Below are positions 22,482 to 34,135 of a stretch of 64,000 nucleotides of DNA, piece after piece. Within the stretch, counting starts at the first letter, position 1; each line of letters begins with the position of its first letter. The DNA is from Lytechinus variegatus (lineage: Eukaryota > Echinodermata > Echinoidea > Temnopleuroida > Toxopneustidae): the NCBI RefSeq assembly GCF_018143015.1, contig NC_054748.1, positions 15,552,967 through 15,616,966 of the forward strand, written 5' to 3'. The notes beneath the pieces were generated by a model, which saw only the letters and a list, made by a program, of their open reading frames with translations, ran no database searches and had not been told where the DNA came from. The translations under genes were made by a program, and so were the position numbers.

Positions 22482-23300
22482 TAAGTCAACCAAGTGTCTT
22501 AACTTGAGGTGATTATTTTTGTACTTGGCAAATGGCAAATCCAAACAGTTTTCTGCGTGCTATACCTTCTCACATGTCATACAGGTAGGCCCACAATTGT
22601 CATATCTAATGACTCCAAGTCAACTTTTGGGCAATTATTGCTAAACAGACTCAGGGTCAGTCGCGAAATTGTTAAAAAATGTTCAAAAGCACAACGTTTG
22701 GCCAATGTGAATTGCAAATACGAAAGAACCGCACTGATTGGCCCCTGGTCAGTATTTCAAACCTAATGCGCTTGTAACATTGATAGTGATTGGTCAGTTC
22801 ATTTAGTGATTGATCACTAATCTTTGTGTTACGGAGCCCTGATCGCGAAATTGATATATCTTGCTAACAGCACAATGCTGACAATATGGAAAGGTTAATG
22901 TGTCAAAATAGAAATGTAATTGAGCCTACGTGGTGAAGTCGACTTCTTTTTGATATTACAAAACTGATGTTGGGCCAACATCAATCAATGCAACGTCTGA
23001 TGTATCGTCAGGCGCAGATCTGGGGGCCCTTGCCGTTTGCCCCCCCCCCCGTATCCCCATCAAAAGTAGTGGAAATGAAAGGTTCTAACCTATAAAAAAT
23101 ATTAGCCCGGCGGTCTACGGGGGGGGGGGGGGTGAAGAATGACAATTTTCATGACGAAAGTTATGACATCTACCATACAGAATACCGATTCTGTCATATC
23201 TTTAAGAAAAGACAAAATATGGAGAAAAGTTAATGTTCAGAAAACCGCCCAGGAATTCTTGTGAGTCGTTCAGAATTAGCATATGAGCAGTTCCATATTT
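22482..23300. other. Intergenic; repeat fragments only
   Basis: Fragments resembling element Q ends occur at 22780-22840 ('gtgattgatcac', 'tgtgttacggagccc'). A G/C-run element fragment is at 23010-23140. Nothing else is recognised. Confidence 0.4.
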
Positions 23301-24850
23301 CGCCAAAACAAGCCATTTCGGTAGTTCCATTCTGCGCATGATCAAAAGGTCATTTGCACTAAAATGACATGGTGGTTTCATATTCGATGAAGTAAGAACC
23401 AACTTTTGAAGTCTTGATTATTAATATATTCTTTTGAATTACTTTTTTCCATTAGATCCACAAAAACAACGACAGTACGTGCACTATATAGCGACTGGTA
23501 TTTCACAGTTTGCAAAGTGCATTGTTATAACAACATGCTCATGCATTCAAAATAGAAATGCCACGATTACCTTCATAGAACGTATATTGATGTGCTTTGC
23601 TAGTCAAATCCCCGTTGCATAAATGTTATTACTATAGTAACTTTGACATCCAATGGTTACCATGGTAACGCTGATCAACAGCCAATCAGAATCAAGGATT
23701 GCATGAAAGATGCATGGATGGTGCAAAGTGGCCATAACGGCACATGTAACTTTTCTGCAACGGGACCCAGTCTATTTATGTAAGGCATGTTTACGTAATG
23801 TCTTGCTTTGAAATCTGCCTATGAAATAATTAAATAAATGAAAGTTCTTTTGATCAAGATAGTTTCTCATTAATGGAGAATGAAACCTTTGGAACAAGAT
23901 AGCTTGTGTGAAAACAGAAAAATCAAAGAAACAGATCAACGAAAGTTTGTGAAAAATCGGACAATTAATGAGAAAGTTATGAGCATTTGAATATTGCGAT
24001 CCCTAAAGCTATGGAGGTCCTCATATTGACAATGCGACAAACTTATGTGTGATGTTACTTGTGAACAACTCTCCCAATTACTTTAGTATATATTGCCTCT
24101 TTGATCATATCTATCAGTAGATCTGTGTTCTTTCTATATAGGAGGGCATGTAATACAGATTTTTAAAGAATACATCATGAGACTTTTGATGGTATAAAAT
24201 TATAGTCCATCAAAGGGAAATTTGTTCACATGCGACATCACACAGTGTTGCATTGCCAATTTGAGGATCCCCATGGCATAAGTGATTGCAATATTCAAAT
24301 GCTCATATTAACTTTCTCATTATTTGTCCGATTTTTCTCAATCTTTCTTTGTTATTATTCTTTGATTTTCTGTTTCAACACAAGCCTACTTGTTCCAAAG
24401 GTTTCATTCTCCTTTAAGTTATACGAACTGGTCTATTCAATAAGCCAATTCGTAGTTCCTTTCTGCGCATGATCAGAGGAAGGTCATTTGTACTAAAGTA
24501 ACATGGTGGTTTAAAATCTAATGAGATAAGTACCAACTTTGATATCTTGATTATGTATATATTCTTTTGAATTGTGTTTTTTTTCATGTACATCCACAAA
24601 AAACAACAATGCGTCCACGAACGACTGGTATTTCACAGTTTGCCAAGTACATTGTGCAGAATGCTATGATATCCATTCAAAATAGGAATGCAACAAATAC
24701 CTTCATTAAGTGTTCATTGGTGTGCTATTCTAGTCACCTGGTCTATTCAATTTCGTCATCCTGCTATGTCAGGCAAGCATACGTAATATCTTGCTTTGAA
24801 ATCTGCCTATCATAATGAAAGAAATGAAAGGTCATTTGACCAAAATTGTC
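23300..24850. repeat. Diverged direct duplication of ~500 bp, interrupted by a fold-back MITE
   Basis: 23300-23868 and 24445-24850 share a long series of phrases in the same order: 'tctgcgcatgatca', 'acatggtggttt', 'cgactggtatttcacagttt' and 'atcttgctttgaaatctgcc'. Between them, 23870-24417 is a separate MITE with TTAA at both edges and ends 'ggagaatgaaacctttggaa' and 'ttccaaaggtttcattctcc'. The phrase 'acgaactggtctattc' flanks the second copy on both sides (24424 and 24848). Confidence 0.75.
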
Positions 24851-25042
24851 CCTGAAGTAACTACGAACTGGTCTATTCTGAAAATGTACCCCTTAACAAG
24901 TATTGCCGTGTGAAACCCTAAACTTAACAAGTATTGGAAACAAAACGATCCTCTTGTCAAATTTTCCTGAAATGAACCCCTAAACAAGAACAGGAATGTT
25001 TTATTGTTACGGGTCCTTTGGTCGTCGGCTTTACCTTAGTTT

Positions 25043-25431
25043 CAGAGATGCCAAGTTCAAAAAAATGTAATGCGTGAGATTTTCATGACTCGACGTCTCT
25101 GAGCGCGCGCGGCCAGTACTTACACTCGTACGTTGCGAAAAGGTGCGCGCGCAACGCGCGCGCTCATGAGATATGGGCTTCAAAACTATGCGATGCACGC
25201 ACGCTAGTCATCGTATCACGTACTAGCTGTGCGCTGACTGCACTTTTGATTCGTCTCGTGTGCCGGGCTAGACGCGAAGGCGGTCAGCCAGTCGTATAAT
25301 CTGGCGAATAATGCTACTTTTCTGTTGGGTACCGATATGCGTGAGAAAAATGGGTGCCATGCGTGAGATCGTGAGACGGACCCTGAATGCGTGAGTCTCA
25401 CGCACAATGCGTGAGACTTGGTAGCTCTGTA
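25043..25431. mobile_element. CG-rich palindromic element (TGCGTGAGA phrases)
   Basis: It runs from 'cagagatgccaagttca' to the inverted 'gacttggtagctctg'. The interior has 'gcgcgcgcaacgcgcgcgc' at about 25146 and several copies of 'aatgcgtgaga' with inverted 'tctcacgcac'. The base composition is very unlike the AT-rich surroundings. No coding sequence is supported. Confidence 0.65.
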
Positions 25432-25764
25432 GTTGGTTTAGTACGACCCCACCTTCTACACCTCGCTTACGTACGTAACGTGCCCTATCGTGAAAGAGAC
25501 ATCCCTTTTACGTGTATTTTTGGTCGCGCATGGTATCCACTCGTCAATGTAAGTGGCCCCCGGCATGCCCGGGGAACAAGTGAACCATGACCATGACTAA
25601 GGGAAACCCAATGAAAAAATAAGAGTGCTACACCATTGATATCACTATATATATTGCTAGATTCCAGAAGAGCTCAGCGGGAATAGAGGGGTAGAATGTG
25701 AAGTGTTTAAACTATAGTACCTGGGTTTTATATAAAAAAAGATATGCTTATTAACGCTCATTGC

Positions 25765-26168
25765 TTCGTGGAAGACGAGGCGACACGTGCATGGTACACG
25801 ACACAATGACATTTAAAAAAATGGATACCAAAATCCAGAAGCAGAGATTGCTAGCGGGCCGTGTGAAAAATAGGCCCAGACCTGTTCCATCATCTTTGCC
25901 TTTACAAATCTGTATCGTGTGCAAATCTCTTCCAATCTCATAGCTTTCTTTGACTTGGCTCTTTGGCAATAATTATGCATTACTTATGTAAGTTTTCCAC
26001 ACGGTACCTAGCTCAGAGGCAGTCATCTTGATCTACAAAAGGAAGACGTGAGCAATTCAGTGATCATTCTTTTCCAGCCTACATACCCTACCAGAGTTGG
26101 TTGATTGTTTCACCTATCACCAGTGTATCACGTTGAAAAGTCTTTGATCCATTTTGTATCACGTACAG
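25765..26168 (+). promoter_or_regulatory. Candidate 5' exon and promoter, possibly of the LIM gene
   Basis: A TATA-like 'ttttatataaaaaaag' lies at about 25725-25740. A block starting near 25765 is duplicated at about 40575-40973. Both copies end in a good splice donor (ACAG|gtatgt here). The LIM gene's first coding exon begins with an acceptor and nine untranslated bases, so it needs an upstream 5' exon, and this is the nearest candidate. A short frame at 25821-25943 starts MDTKIQKQRLLAGRVKNRPR and is partly conserved in the second copy. All of this is inference from position and sequence. Confidence 0.35.
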
Positions 26169-26279
26169 GTATGTTATCCTTCATTTGCGCCCGAAATGGC
26201 TCTAATGCTACAAAGGTTTTATCATGACATTAGCCTGTGCTTCAGATTCAAATTATTTCGGGCTACATTATCTAAAGTG

Positions 26280-26745
26280 GTAACGCCTGTTACAATCGGT
26301 TATGTCGCAGCGACGCATTGTGTCACACAAGCGCATAATGTCGCAGAGTGCCATATTATTATGCGATGGCCGTCCGACGCATATTGTCGCAGCTTAATGT
26401 CACCGGTTCAGATACAGTGGTGTGTCGTGGTCTAGTGGTTATACGACTCTCGTTTTTTTTAATGAGAGGGACGTGGGTTCGAATATCAGCCATTGAGTGT
26501 GTTCCTTCAGCAATAAATTAACTCCCATTGTGCTGCACTCGACCGAGGTGAATGGGTACCCGGTAGGATTTATTCCTTGAATGCTTTAGCGCCTATACGG
26601 CGGCTCAGCTATACAGGGCAATCAAGCGCAGTAGATAGGAGTTGCGCTATACAAATGGAACACATCATTATTACTATAACATAGTGTCGCAGCAAATTTT
26701 CTAACACACTAGTTCACATGCCACAAAGGCATAATGCCGCAGTGG
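26280..26745 (+). mobile_element. TGTCGCAG phrase element with a tRNA-derived SINE inserted
   Basis: The phrases 'ataatgtcgcag', 'cattgtgtcaca' and 'gcatattgtcgcag' flank a SINE at 26415-26690. The SINE head is 'gtgtcgtggtctagtggtta', with a B box 'gggttcgaata' and the body 'gggtacccggtagga'. Inverted phrases of the same family ('tgcgacattatgcgtca') lie at 28215-28310 and may be the other arm. Confidence 0.65.
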
Positions 26746-26904
26746 TATTTCGTAAACTTAGAAGGAATATATCAAGACCTCAAGTTTACAATTATGTTTT
26801 CTCTCGGTATTTAAAATTATCAATCCTCTGTTTACAAGGCGGGAGTCACAACCACTTCACCGAGGTTCTTCCACACCGTTGTCACTCACTTTTAACAATT
26901 GGGG

Positions 26905-27380
26905 ATCGAGTTTTCGCATTTACTACGAAAACACTCTTTTATAACGCATCGATTCCTTTGAAAATGCAATTACAAATCACAATGGAGAGCCGAGAGGCTT
27001 AGCGTCGAAAGTTGGTGGCCTGGGACAGCAGACATCAGAAGATTTGCACCAGATCGACGAACAATTGCAAAAGTGTCCGATTGTCCAGATTTTCAATGCT
27101 GTCCCGGCGGAGCCTGTTGCAGAAAGAGTTGCGTTTAAACGCAAGTCAAAATTATGAAGAGCAAGTCCCGAATACGCGGGTGCTTCATTGGCTGAAAATT
27201 AAGCAAGCTTCGAAAATTCGTAAGAGTTTTGGAGTTTTGTTTGATCGCAACTCTTTCTGCAACGGACCCCTGCTGGTCCACCAACCTTCGGCAAACAGCC
27301 TCTCAGGGCTCAATGATTGACTTGAAATTTCAAAGGAAGCAGTGCGTTAAGTGTTCTCCGTAGTAAATTTGAAAAGTCTG
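26905..27380. mobile_element. Palindromic element R, copy 1, with a nested GTTTAAAC MITE
   Basis: The outer phrases 'cgcatttactacg' (left) and 'ccgtagtaaatttg' (right) are inverted, with further pairs such as 'gtcgaaagttggtgg' and 'ccaccaaccttcgg'. 27111-27270 is an inserted small MITE (ends 'cctgttgcagaaagagttgc' and 'gcaactctttctgcaacgg'). A second copy of R is at 32679-33318. Confidence 0.65.
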
Positions 27381-27672
27381 GATTCTTGTGCCCACCAGGC
27401 CCTGTATTTAAGACTCGGTTTGCACAAACTCCAATTTGACCAACCAGCGCGTATTAATATTGTCCGTTATTGGACAATGTTAAAACCGGGAGAAATACGT
27501 TTTTAGGAGGATGCAGGTGCCATTCCAGCTTTCGCCGGCAGAGGATGGGCGATGAATTATTTCTAACCACATATTCACCCGATCGGCCGCTAAAATCCAT
27601 TTGATTTTCTTGTTTTTAATAGTAGTCCTGAAGACTGCATTAATAGTTTTAAGTAAGCAGTTTTTCTGCTTA

Positions 27673-27925
27673 TACAGTGCGCCCCACAAAACACGAAAGC
27701 GAGATTCAGCGATGATTTATCATAACTTAATCATGTATACAATAGACAATGAGTTTTCTTAAAATTGTTTTTGCTCACTCATGCGTGAATGAGGAATTAT
27801 CTAAGTAATTTTAGATGAAAGGGGAGATTCTAAGCTCTACATGGTAGGTAATTTGTCTATTGTATTTGTGATTATAGATAAATCGATAATTCAAGGTTTC
27901 GTTTTTTTTTGTGGGACGCACTGTA
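27673..27925. mobile_element. mariner-type MITE, about 253 bp
   Basis: The ends TACAGTGCGCCCCACAAAAC and TTTTTTGTGGGACGCACTGTA are inverted and flanked by TA, as expected for Tc1/mariner. There is no transposase. Confidence 0.8.
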
Positions 27926-28517
27926 TATTGCCTGGCCCCGGTATTTTGTAACTTACTATTTTAAATGCTTTATGTATGATATTATTATCGGTCTTTCTCC
28001 GTCTTATCTATCTCTACAATTGTCACATTTTAATGCACATCACTGTTATTATTGTGAAGATTTAAATTCACATTCGATTTATGATTAAAATACAGAAACT
28101 CCTGCAAATATAGATGATAAAAAAGTTCCACCATAGATCTTGAAACAAATCGGGCCTATGAGTGCAATATGTTATTTTACAAACGTCTCTGAATATCAGA
28201 TTCCTTAAAGAAAAACTTCACTGCGACATAACGCGTTGGTGGCATGTGACATTTTGCGTCAGAAGTTTGCTGCGACATTATGCGTCAGGACATGACGTTA
28301 TTATGTCAGAATGGTTGTGACATCATCATGTTTTCAATGCTAGCTGACCCTTTTGATACAAAAGCTTTTTTCAGATTTTGACATAACTTTCTGTAATACG
28401 TCACCTTTTTTATTTCATCAATCCCCCTTTTTGTGTCGGGTGGTGATTTTTTTCTAGGTTCAATGCCCTCCCCCCGGTCCACCCCCTCCATAGGCCTACA
28501 CCAGGCGAATGCGATTA

Positions 28518-29484
28518 TACAGTGCGTATCAAAAAAAGTTTACACTTTGAAAAAATCCTATAAAATTATACTTTTGTAATATCCTGAAGATTTTTCCACA
28601 TTTTAACATTGGTACAGATCCATTTAATCAAATGACGATATAAATGTTGAAAAATATTTCTGCTTGAGTGAGGACCACTTTTAAAAGTTAGTAAAAAATG
28701 AATTGCGCAGAGCGAATAAAAGTAGACCTTATCCTGAAGAACATGTATAATTCAGCTATTAGAATTGATTTGAAGATATCTTTTACCTTTTTGACTTGTT
28801 TCCTTGCCCAAAACGCTTCGAAGAGAGCATTTCACCCCACCCCTCTCCCCCACATACCGAGGCCATCGTGACGATAATTGCTTTACACTGAGCTGTGATT
28901 TCCATGGAATGGCTAAAGCTTGATTTTCATTTTGTTAATCGTTGCCAAACTTGGGAAAAGTGTGGAGAAACAAGTATTAAATGAAAAATGAAATGTAAAC
29001 CCACTTTCAATGATAAAAATTTAGTGAAATAATGCTGGAGATGTCTGGTATAAACATTTGTTCATATTTAGTTATGTCCTCAGATCCAGCTGGCACAAAA
29101 AGGGTAAAGGTTGTTCTTACTAAGTGTTGAAATTTCAATTTGGGTAGCAAAATCGTTACAAAATGCTTGAATGTATCCATCTTATTTCAACTGACTAAAA
29201 GTGCAAGGGAAATGTATGAGAAATGTTCCGCAGGGTAAGTTTATTTCACTGTTTCCCCTTTACACAGCGTGAAAACGAGCATTTCTGCGCAAACTGATTT
29301 CTGCGAGCTATACAAAAATGGACAGTGCTCACTCAAGTGTAATTTTCTGACAAAAATTTTACTTTCATTGGATAGATGATACCGAAACCCAAGATTTTAT
29401 GTGAAAAAAATTACCCACAAGTTGTATATTTTTTAATTCCCATGGCTTTTTCAAAGTGTAAACTTTTTTTTGATCCGCGCTGTA
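28518..29484. mobile_element. mariner-type element, about 967 bp, no transposase frame
   Basis: The left end TACAGTGCGTATCAAAAAAA continues into 'gtttacactttgaaaaa'. The right end is the inverted 'tttttcaaagtgtaaac' followed by 'ttttttttgatccgcgctgta'. TA borders are present. The length is close to a full mariner, but I find no transposase frame, so it is a decayed or non-autonomous copy. Confidence 0.75.
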
Positions 29485-29653
29485 TATAAAATAGAAACGT
29501 TTATCGATCATTTAATTGCTTCTAGCCCGTAGGTGGCGGGCTTCACTCCCCTTTTCGAGTTTGCATGCTGAGGTACGTAAAATTGTAACACTGTGCGTAG
29601 GCTGCGTAGGCCTACTTTAAATATAAGCCTCATTGTTTCTCACCGAGGACTCG

Positions 29654-29961
29654 GTTAACCCTTAAAGGACTGGGATATATTGAGGACGGGGGGGGGGGGG
29701 GAGGGCATGATGGCCTCCTTCTGATCTCAGCCACCGTTCGCGCGATCACTTCGCTGAAATTTGGCACGCACATTCTTTACCACATAAACTACAGGTTGGT
29801 ATTAAAAAAAAATGATTTTTCTTTTATTTTTGAATTATTATGAATAAAATAAAGAAAGGCCTATAAATTTGCGGCGCTATCTTTTTGCGTTTCGGAAATA
29901 TCGCGCGAAGCGTCGAGGGGGGAGGGCATCATGGCCCCACCCCAGTCCTTCTCGGGTTAAA
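29654..29961. mobile_element. Fold-back element with GGACTGGG ends
   Basis: The left end 'gttaacccttaaaggactgg' pairs with the right end 'cccagtccttctcgggttaa'. The interior carries a G run ('gagggcatgatggcc') and its near-repeat 'gagggcatcatggcc'. Non-coding. Confidence 0.7.
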
Positions 29962-30063
29962 CCAATAGCTCCATGGTTAAACTTTGACAGACACACAGAT
30001 GGCCGATTCAGGAACGCAATAGGTGCAAAGGTTTGCATCGATCGCTAACAATTGCATCCGGTA

Positions 30064-30565
30064 TTAAAGGGGAAGTTCACCCCGAAGAAAATTTTGTTGT
30101 AAAAATAGCAGAAAAAATAGAAAAAAATATTGGTGAAGGTTTGAGGAAAATCCGTTAAAGAGCAAGAAAGTTATTAGAGTTCAAACTTTTGGATTAGTGA
30201 CGTCATAAACGAGCAGCTGCCCCATGTGTTATGTAATATAAAATGCATGAATTTCAAATTTTGAATGGTTCCTGATGACTTAATTTTGTTTTCTATTCAT
30301 GATCGGGTGTGAAATGATTTGTCTATTGATATACAAAAGGTACAGTGAAAACCATTTTCAATTTTCTGAGAAAATGACATTTCATTGATTTTTTACCATT
30401 CGCTATGTAGGAATGCTGCTCGCATATGACGTCAATCAAAGAATTGAAATTCTAATAACTTTTTAATTACTTGATGAATTTTTCTCAAACCTTGGGCAAT
30501 ATTTTGTATTATTTTTTCTGCTATTTTTACAATAAACTTTTTGTCAGGGTGAACTTCCCCTTTAA
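30064..30565. mobile_element. Fold-back MITE, family B, complete copy
   Basis: The ends TTAAAGGGGAAGTTCACCCC and GGGTGAACTTCCCCTTTAA, and inner arms as in the copy at 7952-8452. TTAA is at both edges. Confidence 0.88.
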
Positions 30566-30683
30566 TCCCGTCTGGGCAGTGTAGATGATAGCAATTATAT
30601 TGACCTTAAAATTTCAACAACAACAAAAAAATGGGGACATTAACACGGGGGTATATAACCGTGTACATAATGTAGGTTTCCAG

Positions 30684-30860
30684 GTCAAATGTCCGCAGAG
30701 TGGAACCAATCGTCCATATAGGTATTTCAAATGTCCGTGTTCATGAGCAAATGTCCGAATAAGATTGGATGTCCGATTTGGGATTTCAAATGTCCACGTA
30801 GGTTCAAAGTGTCCATATAGCTAAATGAAATATCCGATTAGGGAAACCAAAAGTTACATA
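30684..30860. repeat. Degenerate phrase repeat 'ttcaaatgtccg'
   Basis: Phrases such as 'caaatgtccgcag', 'tttcaaatgtccgtgttc', 'gatgtccgatttggg' and 'caaatgtccacg' recur every 20-30 bases. It looks like one arm of a phrase-repeat fold-back element of the same design as those at 14415 and 18070. Confidence 0.6.
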
Positions 30861-30974
30861 GGGAACTAAACTAAACTAAACTAAATGCTGCAAGAGCTCC
30901 CACCCCCCTCTGTACGCCAATGATGTTCATTTCAAATTGCATGTCTACCTTTTTATCATTGGCAGTCGGTCAAG

Positions 30975-31058
30975 ATGCCTTCTTTTGGAGGAGAAAAAAA
31001 ATGCTCAAGATGTGGCAAATCCGTCTATAAGGCGGAAGAGATCATAGGTGCAGGGCAG
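30975..31058 (+). CDS. Muscle LIM/CSRP-like protein, coding exon 1 of 3
   Basis: A single-LIM protein of 84 residues is encoded by three exons (30975-31058, 32239-32332, 34136-34212). LIM domains of this family bind partners on actin filaments and in the nucleus of muscle cells. This exon follows an acceptor ending 'cattggcag' at 30965; the ATG at 30975 is the first in frame and is preceded by CAAG. It encodes MPSFGGEKKCSRCGKSVYKA and EEIIGAGQ, with zinc ligands Cys10 and Cys13. The N-terminal MPxxGGxKKC is as in LIM1 of vertebrate CSRPs, but the AEEIIGAGQSWHK part is closer to CSRP LIM2. The exon ends in phase 0. A non-coding 5' exon must lie upstream. Confidence 0.92.
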
Positions 31059-31120
31059 GTAAATATGTGGCTTCTATTAAAAAAATATTGATCTTCGTAG
31101 GTTTGTATGTTGGAGTTCAT

Positions 31121-31494
31121 AACGTGCAAAAGGTTTACGGTTCACCATGTGTAATATGAAGGAGGGAAGGAAATACAGGCAGAAAGATTGAAATGGAAAG
31201 AGGAAATTAAAATTTGTCCTGAAGACGGACAGTCAACCAGCCCGAAACGTCGAGCAACTTCTCTTCACCTCATTCTGCTACTACACAAACCCGGGACACA
31301 ATCCATCGCTACTCAAGCCATATTCAGCTCATCTCATCTGGTTTACAGTACTTTTCAGGACTTCACTCACTTTCAAGAAAAGAGTACTTCTAATTTCCTC
31401 TTTTCATCCTATCTCGTCTTTCAATTTTAATCTCTCTGCCTGTATTTCCTTCCCTTCACATTACAGATGGTGAACCGTAAACCTTCTCTACGTT
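31121..31494. mobile_element. Fold-back element in intron 1 of the LIM gene
   Basis: The left arm reads 'aaaaggtttacggttcacca' and 'gaaggaaatacaggcagaaa'. The right arm reads 'ctgcctgtatttccttccc' and 'tggtgaaccgtaaacctt'. Inside, at 31217-31255, is 'cctgaagacggacagtc' followed by 'cgaaacgtcgagcaac', a stem-like phrase related to one in the hairpin at 36513-36762. Confidence 0.75.
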
Positions 31495-32238
31495 AAAAAA
31501 ATATTGATTGAATTGAGATTTAAACACAGATGTTTTTCATAATCACCATGATTATCATTATCACCACCATCATCACAATCATAATCACCATCAACATTAT
31601 CATAATCATGTTATGCTCTGATATAAATTGTTTATCACATATGTCATTTAATAATTGTCATGTTAAAGTGGAGCTAAAAAAATAGTGAAGCCCCCACCAT
31701 GAAAATATGACGCTTTTAAAGTGTTCAATTTCTGCCACGTTTTAGATATTTAATTGAAGACAGGTGTTAAAATGTTACTTTCAATAAAGTTTGTTTCTCT
31801 GAGCTCGCCGAACATTTTGATGTTGCTGTCTCCGGTAAGCACTCGACATGAAGGAGTGCATTTTTCTGGTGGGGTTCTCTAATTTTATAGCACCACTGCT
31901 GTTATTATTGAAGAATTTCCTATTCATTTGAATATATTCCATTGTCAAAGCCTCAAGCCGCTATTAATTTAGATTTTTTACCTGAATTTTTAATGAATCA
32001 TCAACATCATCGAAATAATCTTCACCATTATCAACATCATCAACCTTATCAAATTCAACATCAAATTCAAAATCTCATTATCATAATTTATCATCATCAA
32101 GATCAGCAGTAGTATCACCATCATCTACATCATCGTCATTATCATCGTCGTCATCATCATCATCACTATCACCACCACCACCACCATCATCATAATTACC
32201 ATCATCATTGACTCTAAGTTATCATTTCCCCCTTCCAG
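31495..32238. other. LIM gene intron 1 remainder with TCA/CAT-type simple repeats
   Basis: Imperfect (CAT)n and (TCA)n runs lie at 31545-31610 and 31990-32215. Nothing else is recognised. Confidence 0.6.
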
Positions 32239-32332
32239 TCCTGGCACAAATGGTGTTTCTCGTGCGAATCTTGCAGTAAGCACCTGGATTCCACCACCGT
32301 GTCCGATAAAGATGGGAAAATCTACTGTAAAG
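32239..32332 (+). CDS. Muscle LIM/CSRP-like protein, coding exon 2 of 3
   Basis: The acceptor is 'cccccttccag' and the donor TAAAG|gtaatc. The exon encodes SWHKWCFSCESCSKHLDSTT and VSDKDGKIYCK, which supplies zinc ligands His31, Cys34, Cys37, Cys40 and Cys58. The LDSTT...DKDGKIYCK signature is characteristic of CSRP/MLP LIM domains. The exon ends in phase 1. Confidence 0.93.
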
Positions 32333-32499
32333 GTAATCAAACATTAACATCAATGGCCATTTACATCATGTACACTCGGCCCCATATATGACACCTTCAT
32401 GAAATTTTCCCTTGATCGTGTGAAAACTTCCTTGTAAGGTTCTTTGTAAATATAGATAATATGATTTAAACTTTGTTTTCTCCACACCCTGTGAAAGTT

Positions 32500-33968
32500 C
32501 TCACTGAATTAATAATAATAATATTCCGCATTTATATAGCGCTTAACCATCGGAACGACGTCTCTAAGCGCTTTACAGACATATTATTACCCCGGTCGTC
32601 GGATCCTTGCATGCCCGCATACAATGTATTTCTTCTATATCCATTCAATCACGTACTTGTGGGGATTTTTCCGAACCTTTCGCATTTACTACGGTGACAC
32701 TCTCTACAACGCACCAAATTCTTTGAAAATGCAAGTCAAATAACGATGGAAAGCTGAGAACTATATTGTCGAAAGTTGGTGGACCGACCAGCGGAGCATC
32801 CTCATGGTAATAGCGAGTTTTCGATTTGCACGTCGACTTGTGGAATGCGACGAAAGTGCGTCATAATAGTCTGCTTTGTTTTTACGGTATGCAGAACCGC
32901 TGGAGTAAATCACCACGTGGCTTAATGGGCTAGGATTTGATTGCTCGTTTTACCACAATCCGAACGAGCGTGATCTGAGTGAAATCCACGGTCGTCACCA
33001 TGAAGTTGACGTGTCAGGAATGGCTTGTACATGCTCAGTGTCTTCCAATCATGTGCTAGACTGACTTTGTATACCATCAACACAAAGCAGACTATTATGA
33101 CGTACTTTCGTCGCAGTCCACCAGTCGACGTGCAAATCGAAAACTCCCTAATCTCTCGATTCTGGACAACGACATATTTGCAATAGTTCGTCCGGATGAT
33201 CTACTGTTACAGTCCATCGACTTTCGACAAAATCTCTGTCAGCTCTCCGTTGTGATTTTAATTGCATTTTTAAAGGAATCGATTCATTGTAGAGTGTCTC
33301 CGTCGTAAATGCGAAATTTTTTATAGCCATATCGACAAGTAACACATCGTTTTCATAAACTGGGACGTGCTTTCCAAGCTGAAAATGATCACAAAATCAT
33401 TTGGGCGACTAACCATGCTAACTGTTGGTTTAAGGGGGACAGGCCAAAATGTCACAGGCCAGTGCATTGGTATGGCTATCATCATTGGGGGAATTAATTC
33501 TTAAAAGGAATAATCCAGAAATAGATTCCAATAGTTTCGTGGAAAGGCCCCTATACTGTGGAGGTGCCGTGGCCGAGTGATCTAAGCCGCTAGATTGGAG
33601 GTGGTTGATTGGATATCCGACGATCGGGGGTTCGATTCCCGGCGCGGCATGCCCTTGAGGAAGCGCTGTGGTGTAGCGGTTCTGACTCTCGCATTGTAAT
33701 CAGAGGGTATTGTGTTCGAAGCCCACATGGCCTAGCATCCATTGGCAAGGCGTCAATCCAGTTTGCCACTCTCCACCCAGGTGTTAAATGGGTAGTATGG
33801 CTAACAATTGAGTCTTGGAACTCTTGTGGGAATGCTCCCCAGGGAGTGGAGAAGGTGCATACATATGCGGGCATGCAAGGATCCAATGACCGGGGTAATA
33901 TCTGTAAAGCGACGTCGTTCCGATGTGTTAAGCGCTATATAAATGCGGAATATCATCATTATTATTAA
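32500..33968. mobile_element. LIM gene intron 2: SINE fragments and a palindromic element
   Basis: 32500-32640 is a minus-strand SINE tail ('atttatatagcgctt'). 32679-33318 is element R, copy 2; its core 32813-33148 is a fold-back with arms 'gagttttcgatttgcacgtc' and 'gacgtgcaaatcgaaaactc'. 33556-33968 is a composite + strand SINE with two successive tRNA-like heads: 'ggtgccgtggccgagtgatc' with B box 'gggggttcgattccc', then 'gctgtggtgtagcggttctg' with 'gtgttcgaagc'. The usual body follows and ends 'agcgctatataaatgcgg'. Confidence 0.75.
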
Positions 33969-34135
33969 GGCAGATATATACATAGCTTTTTTATCGTACA
34001 CCAAATAAATGCCATATGCATTATGAATACCAATGTGTGGACTTGTTTAAAAGTGTGCAGTGGGCTCTTTCATTGTTTCTTCTCAAGTTCCATATTGTCT
34101 CCTTTATCATTTGTGTTGATTTCATTGCCTTACAG

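Noticed and set aside
33556-33750. Possible tRNA genes (Leu/Ser-like head and a second head)
   Set aside because: T stems do not pair fully, and the heads are followed by the common SINE body and tail, so they are SINE promoters.
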